The notes under the pieces were generated by a model, which worked only from the letters and a program-made list of their open reading frames with translations, was not told the DNA's origin and searched no databases. A DNA stretch of 64,000 nt, taken from assembly GCA_963721585.1 (NCBI GenBank), contig CAVRJN010000002.1, positions 62,001-126,000 of the forward strand, read 5' to 3'. Positions 61,986 to 64,000 of the stretch are shown here, in pieces; the stretch's first letter is position 1; each line of letters begins with the position of its first letter. The stretch is from Bog-473 sp963721585. GTDB lineage: Bacteria; Actinomycetota; Acidimicrobiia; Acidimicrobiales; RAAP-2. The position numbers were made by a program, and so were the translations under genes.

Positions 61986-64000
61986 CTAGGTCTCAGTCAT
62001 GGTGGCGGCGTGAGACGTCGCCGAGCTGACCGAGTTGGTGAACACGGCCCGAACCTCCCAGCCGTTCTCGAGGCCGTTGAGTGAAGACGCGGTCAAGGTG
62101 GTCGATGTGGCCCCTGAGAGGTTGCTCCAGGTACTCCCCGCGTTCACCGAGTATTGCCACTGCACAGTGGGAGTCGGGGTGCCGCTGGCCGCTGCGGTGA
62201 AGGTGGCCGAACCCCCCGAGGTGTAGGTCTGGCTCACCGGCTGGGTGGTCACCACCGGGGCGGCTCCCAAGGTCATGGTGGCGGGGTTGGACGTCGCCGA
62301 GCTGATCGAGTTGGTGAACACGGCCCGAACCTCCCAGCCGTTCTCGAGGCCGTTGAGTGAAGACGCGGTCAAGGTGGTCGATGTGGCCCCTGAGAGGTTG
62401 CTCCAGGTACTCCCCGCGTTCACCGAGTATTGCCACTGCACAGTGGGAGTCGGGGTGCCGCTGGCCGCTGCGGTGAAGGTGGCCGAACCCCCCGAGGTGT
62501 AGGTCTGGCTCACCGGCTGGGTGGTCACCACCGGGGCGGCTCCCAAGGTCATGGTGGCGGGGTTGGACGTCGCCGAGCTGATCGAGTTGGTGAACACGGC
62601 CCGAACCTCCCAGCCGTTCTCGAGGCCGTTGAGTGAAGACGCGGTCAAGGTGGTCGATGTGGCCCCTGAGAGGTTGCTCCAGGTACTCCCCGCGTTCACC
62701 GAGTATTGCCACTGCACAGTGGGAGTCGGGGTGCCGCTGGCCGCTGCGGTGAAGGTGGCCGAACCCCCCGAGGTGTAGGTCTGGCTCACCGGCTGGGTGG
62801 TCACCACCGGGGCTGTGCCGGGGGAGAAGTCATACGTCGTCGTTGCCCCACCTGCACCATCGGTACCGATCGAGATTGCATCGACGTTGCCGATCATTGC
62901 CGGCCAACCGCCACCCACGTCAGCACCCACCCCGAGAACGGTGGCACCGGGGTAGAGACTGAGGAAGGCACTCCAGCTGATCGGGTCGTCGATGCCTCCC
63001 GGAGCAGAAGAGGCGATGTGGGTGGCCCAGACGACGCCGGAGAGCACGTTGTAGCTCTGCCAGGTGTTGGCCGTGTCGGGAGTGGCCTGCTCGTACGGTT
63101 CGTAGTTGATCGTCGAGAAGGTGATGCTGGGGCTGAGATCGGCCTGCAACTGGAATCCCGGATCGTAGTTAGGGGCATTGTTCGTGTACGCCGAGTACGA
63201 GAGTGTCGAGATATTCGAGAGTGCCACGCCCTCGTGGTCATAGTTGAAGGCATCCCAGTGGTCGCTCGTGCCGGTCAGCGACATCTGAAGGCTGCCCGCA
63301 CTGGGGCCGCCGGCCGGGCCGTTCACGATGCTGACGCTTCCGCCGCCGCTCGACTCGTTGGTCACGACGAACTGCCCGGTGGTCGGAGACCCCGAGACGA
63401 GGTTCGGTGGGGTGACCACGACGGTGCTGCTCGGCCCGGCCGTGGCGTTGAACCGCACCGCCGGGACGTAGTACGGGGATCCTGTTCCGCTGACGGCCCA
63501 CCCGGTATTGGCGCCACCGTCCCAACAGCTCGACGTGTCGGCGGCCCCGTCGATGCGGAACGTGCCCGTCCCGCCCGCTCCATTGTCGCAGTAGTCCGCT
63601 GCGGTTTGCGTGTTCCAGTAGATGGTGCCCGGGTTGGGATCGGTCCCCGTACTCACGTTGGTCGGGTCATGGCTGAGCCCGACGTTCAAGGAGTCGTAGC
63701 CGCAGCCGGACACGCTGGCGTGGCAGGCGGTCGAGTCCCCGTACGGGCTAGCTCCGTAGTCCGAAGTGTTGTAGGCGATCCCGTAGATGACGTTGCTGGG
63801 AAGCACGACATTCTGCCCACTGAGATCGAAAGTGACGTTGGTGGCCAATCCGTTGTCGCAGGTGTTGTCGCTCGCGTTGAACCACTTCCCGTTGGTCGCC
63901 GTGCAACCCTCAGCCGAGTAGACGCTCGGATCGCTGGCCGACGGACGGTAGGGAATCGCGAAGGTCTGCGTGTCGGTTGCCAGCAACCCGCCAACCGCAT
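61986..64000 (-). CDS. Large secreted/surface protein with Ig-like repeats, N-terminus outside the window
   Basis: Partial: the frame is open through position 64000 and continues beyond; the codon at 63986 is an internal Leu codon (TTG). The visible 670 or so residues are rich in Thr, Ser and Gly. A Cys- and Asp-containing N-terminal part (about 200 residues) and a beta-rich section precede three Ig-like units of 92 residues with VVTTQPVSQTYTSGGSATF cores. The protein ends ATMTET without a membrane anchor or sorting signal. Export and adhesion or polymer binding are inferred from composition and repeats. Confidence 0.85.
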   Translation of the reverse strand, partial: AVGGLLATDTQTFAIPYRPSASDPSVYSAEGCTATNGKWFNASDNTCDNGLATNVTFDLSGQNVVLPSNVIYGIAYNTSDYGASPYGDSTACHASVSGCGYDSLNVGLSHDPTNVSTGTDPNPGTIYWNTQTAADYCDNGAGGTGTFRIDGAADTSSCWDGGANTGWAVSGTGSPYYVPAVRFNATAGPSSTVVVTPPNLVSGSPTTGQFVVTNESSGGGSVSIVNGPAGGPSAGSLQMSLTGTSDHWDAFNYDHEGVALSNISTLSYSAYTNNAPNYDPGFQLQADLSPSITFSTINYEPYEQATPDTANTWQSYNVLSGVVWATHIASSAPGGIDDPISWSAFLSLYPGATVLGVGADVGGGWPAMIGNVDAISIGTDGAGGATTTYDFSPGTAPVVTTQPVSQTYTSGGSATFTAAASGTPTPTVQWQYSVNAGSTWSNLSGATSTTLTASSLNGLENGWEVRAVFTNSISSATSNPATMTLGAAPVVTTQPVSQTYTSGGSATFTAAASGTPTPTVQWQYSVNAGSTWSNLSGATSTTLTASSLNGLENGWEVRAVFTNSISSATSNPATMTLGAAPVVTTQPVSQTYTSGGSATFTAAASGTPTPTVQWQYSVNAGSTWSNLSGATSTTLTASSLNGLENGWEVRAVFTNSVSSATSHAATMTET
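61995..62815. repeat. Three tandem 276-base repeats encoding Ig-like domains
   Basis: Copies lie at about 61995-62270, 62271-62546 and 62547-62815. The second and third look identical where they can be compared; the first differs mainly in its terminal 50 bases. Each unit encodes one 92-residue Ig-like domain. Near identity implies recent duplication or gene conversion, so the copy number may be collapsed or expanded in the assembly. Confidence 0.9.

Noticed and set aside
61995..62815. CRISPR-like array because of regular spacing
   Set aside because: The units are 276 bases, without unique spacers, and encode protein domains in one continuous frame.
62271..62822. Plus-strand frames of 85 residues repeated at 276-base intervals, looked at as a repeated small gene
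   Set aside because: They are antisense shadows of the Ig-like repeats of the large minus-strand gene.

Overview
The window is about 69% GC by eye and has many GTG and some TTG starts. Start and stop codons overlap repeatedly (GTGA, ATGA, TGATG), and several -10 elements sit 6-8 bases before a start codon, as in leaderless genes. Gene content is dominated by F420/FMN luciferase-like monooxygenases, CaiB-type CoA-transferases, acyl-CoA synthetases, acyl-CoA dehydrogenases and enoyl-CoA hydratase relatives. Together this points to an actinobacterium, most likely an uncultured or little-studied Acidimicrobiia-like lineage. The assignment is an inference from content; no rRNA or other marker gene is present. 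I saw no tRNA, rRNA, CRISPR array or insertion sequence.

Layout. (1) 0.1-17.8 kb: a lipid/carboxylic-acid catabolic block on the plus strand. It holds a CoA-transferase, five AMP-binding acyl-CoA ligases, a short-chain dehydrogenase, four enoyl-CoA hydratase paralogues (one on the minus strand), a hotdog thioesterase, two amidohydrolases and an acyl-CoA dehydrogenase. (2) 17.8-25 kb: a luciferase-like oxidoreductase, an alpha/beta hydrolase, a three-gene ABC-2 exporter behind a perfect palindrome, and a cytochrome P450 behind a tiny leaderless leader ORF. (3) 25-40.7 kb: two divergent operons that meet at a TetR gene. The minus-strand operon has nine tightly packed genes and the plus-strand operon four. 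Each arm contains a lipocalin-like DUF7064/7065-type gene next to a phosphotransferase-fold gene. (4) 41.9-48.4 kb: a branched-chain-amino-acid-type (Liv) ABC importer in which both permeases and one ATPase are fused in a single 950-residue protein. Beside it lies a lipoprotein predicted to form a seven-bladed RCC1 propeller. (5) 48.7-55.9 kb: a membrane diguanylate cyclase followed by a minus-strand cluster (PIG-L deacetylase, two PhyH dioxygenases, luciferase-like oxidoreductase, small CGGH protein, acyl-CoA ligase). Six of the seven non-cyclase reading frames here are broken by single extra bases. (6) 55.9-58.6 kb: a PadR regulator with a well-formed leaderless promoter/operator and a DrrAB-type exporter. 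(7) 58.6-64 kb: a PD-(D/E)XK/DUF4268 protein, an amidase, and the C-terminal part of a large secreted protein with three nearly identical Ig-like repeats that runs off the window.

Taken together, most genes would activate, transfer, oxidise and hydrate acyl-CoA intermediates of imported or membrane-derived carboxylic acids, perhaps terpenoid, steroid or branched-chain compounds. The regulated ABC exporters and one importer move substrates or toxic intermediates. The substrate cannot be read from the sequence.

The strongest leads are the TetR-centred divergent regulon with its repeated DUF7064-like/phosphotransferase pair, the PadR operator-promoter, the P450 leader ORF, the LivHMG fusion, and the island of one-directional frameshifts at 51.3-55.7 kb. 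The last should be resolved against raw reads before those genes are interpreted.
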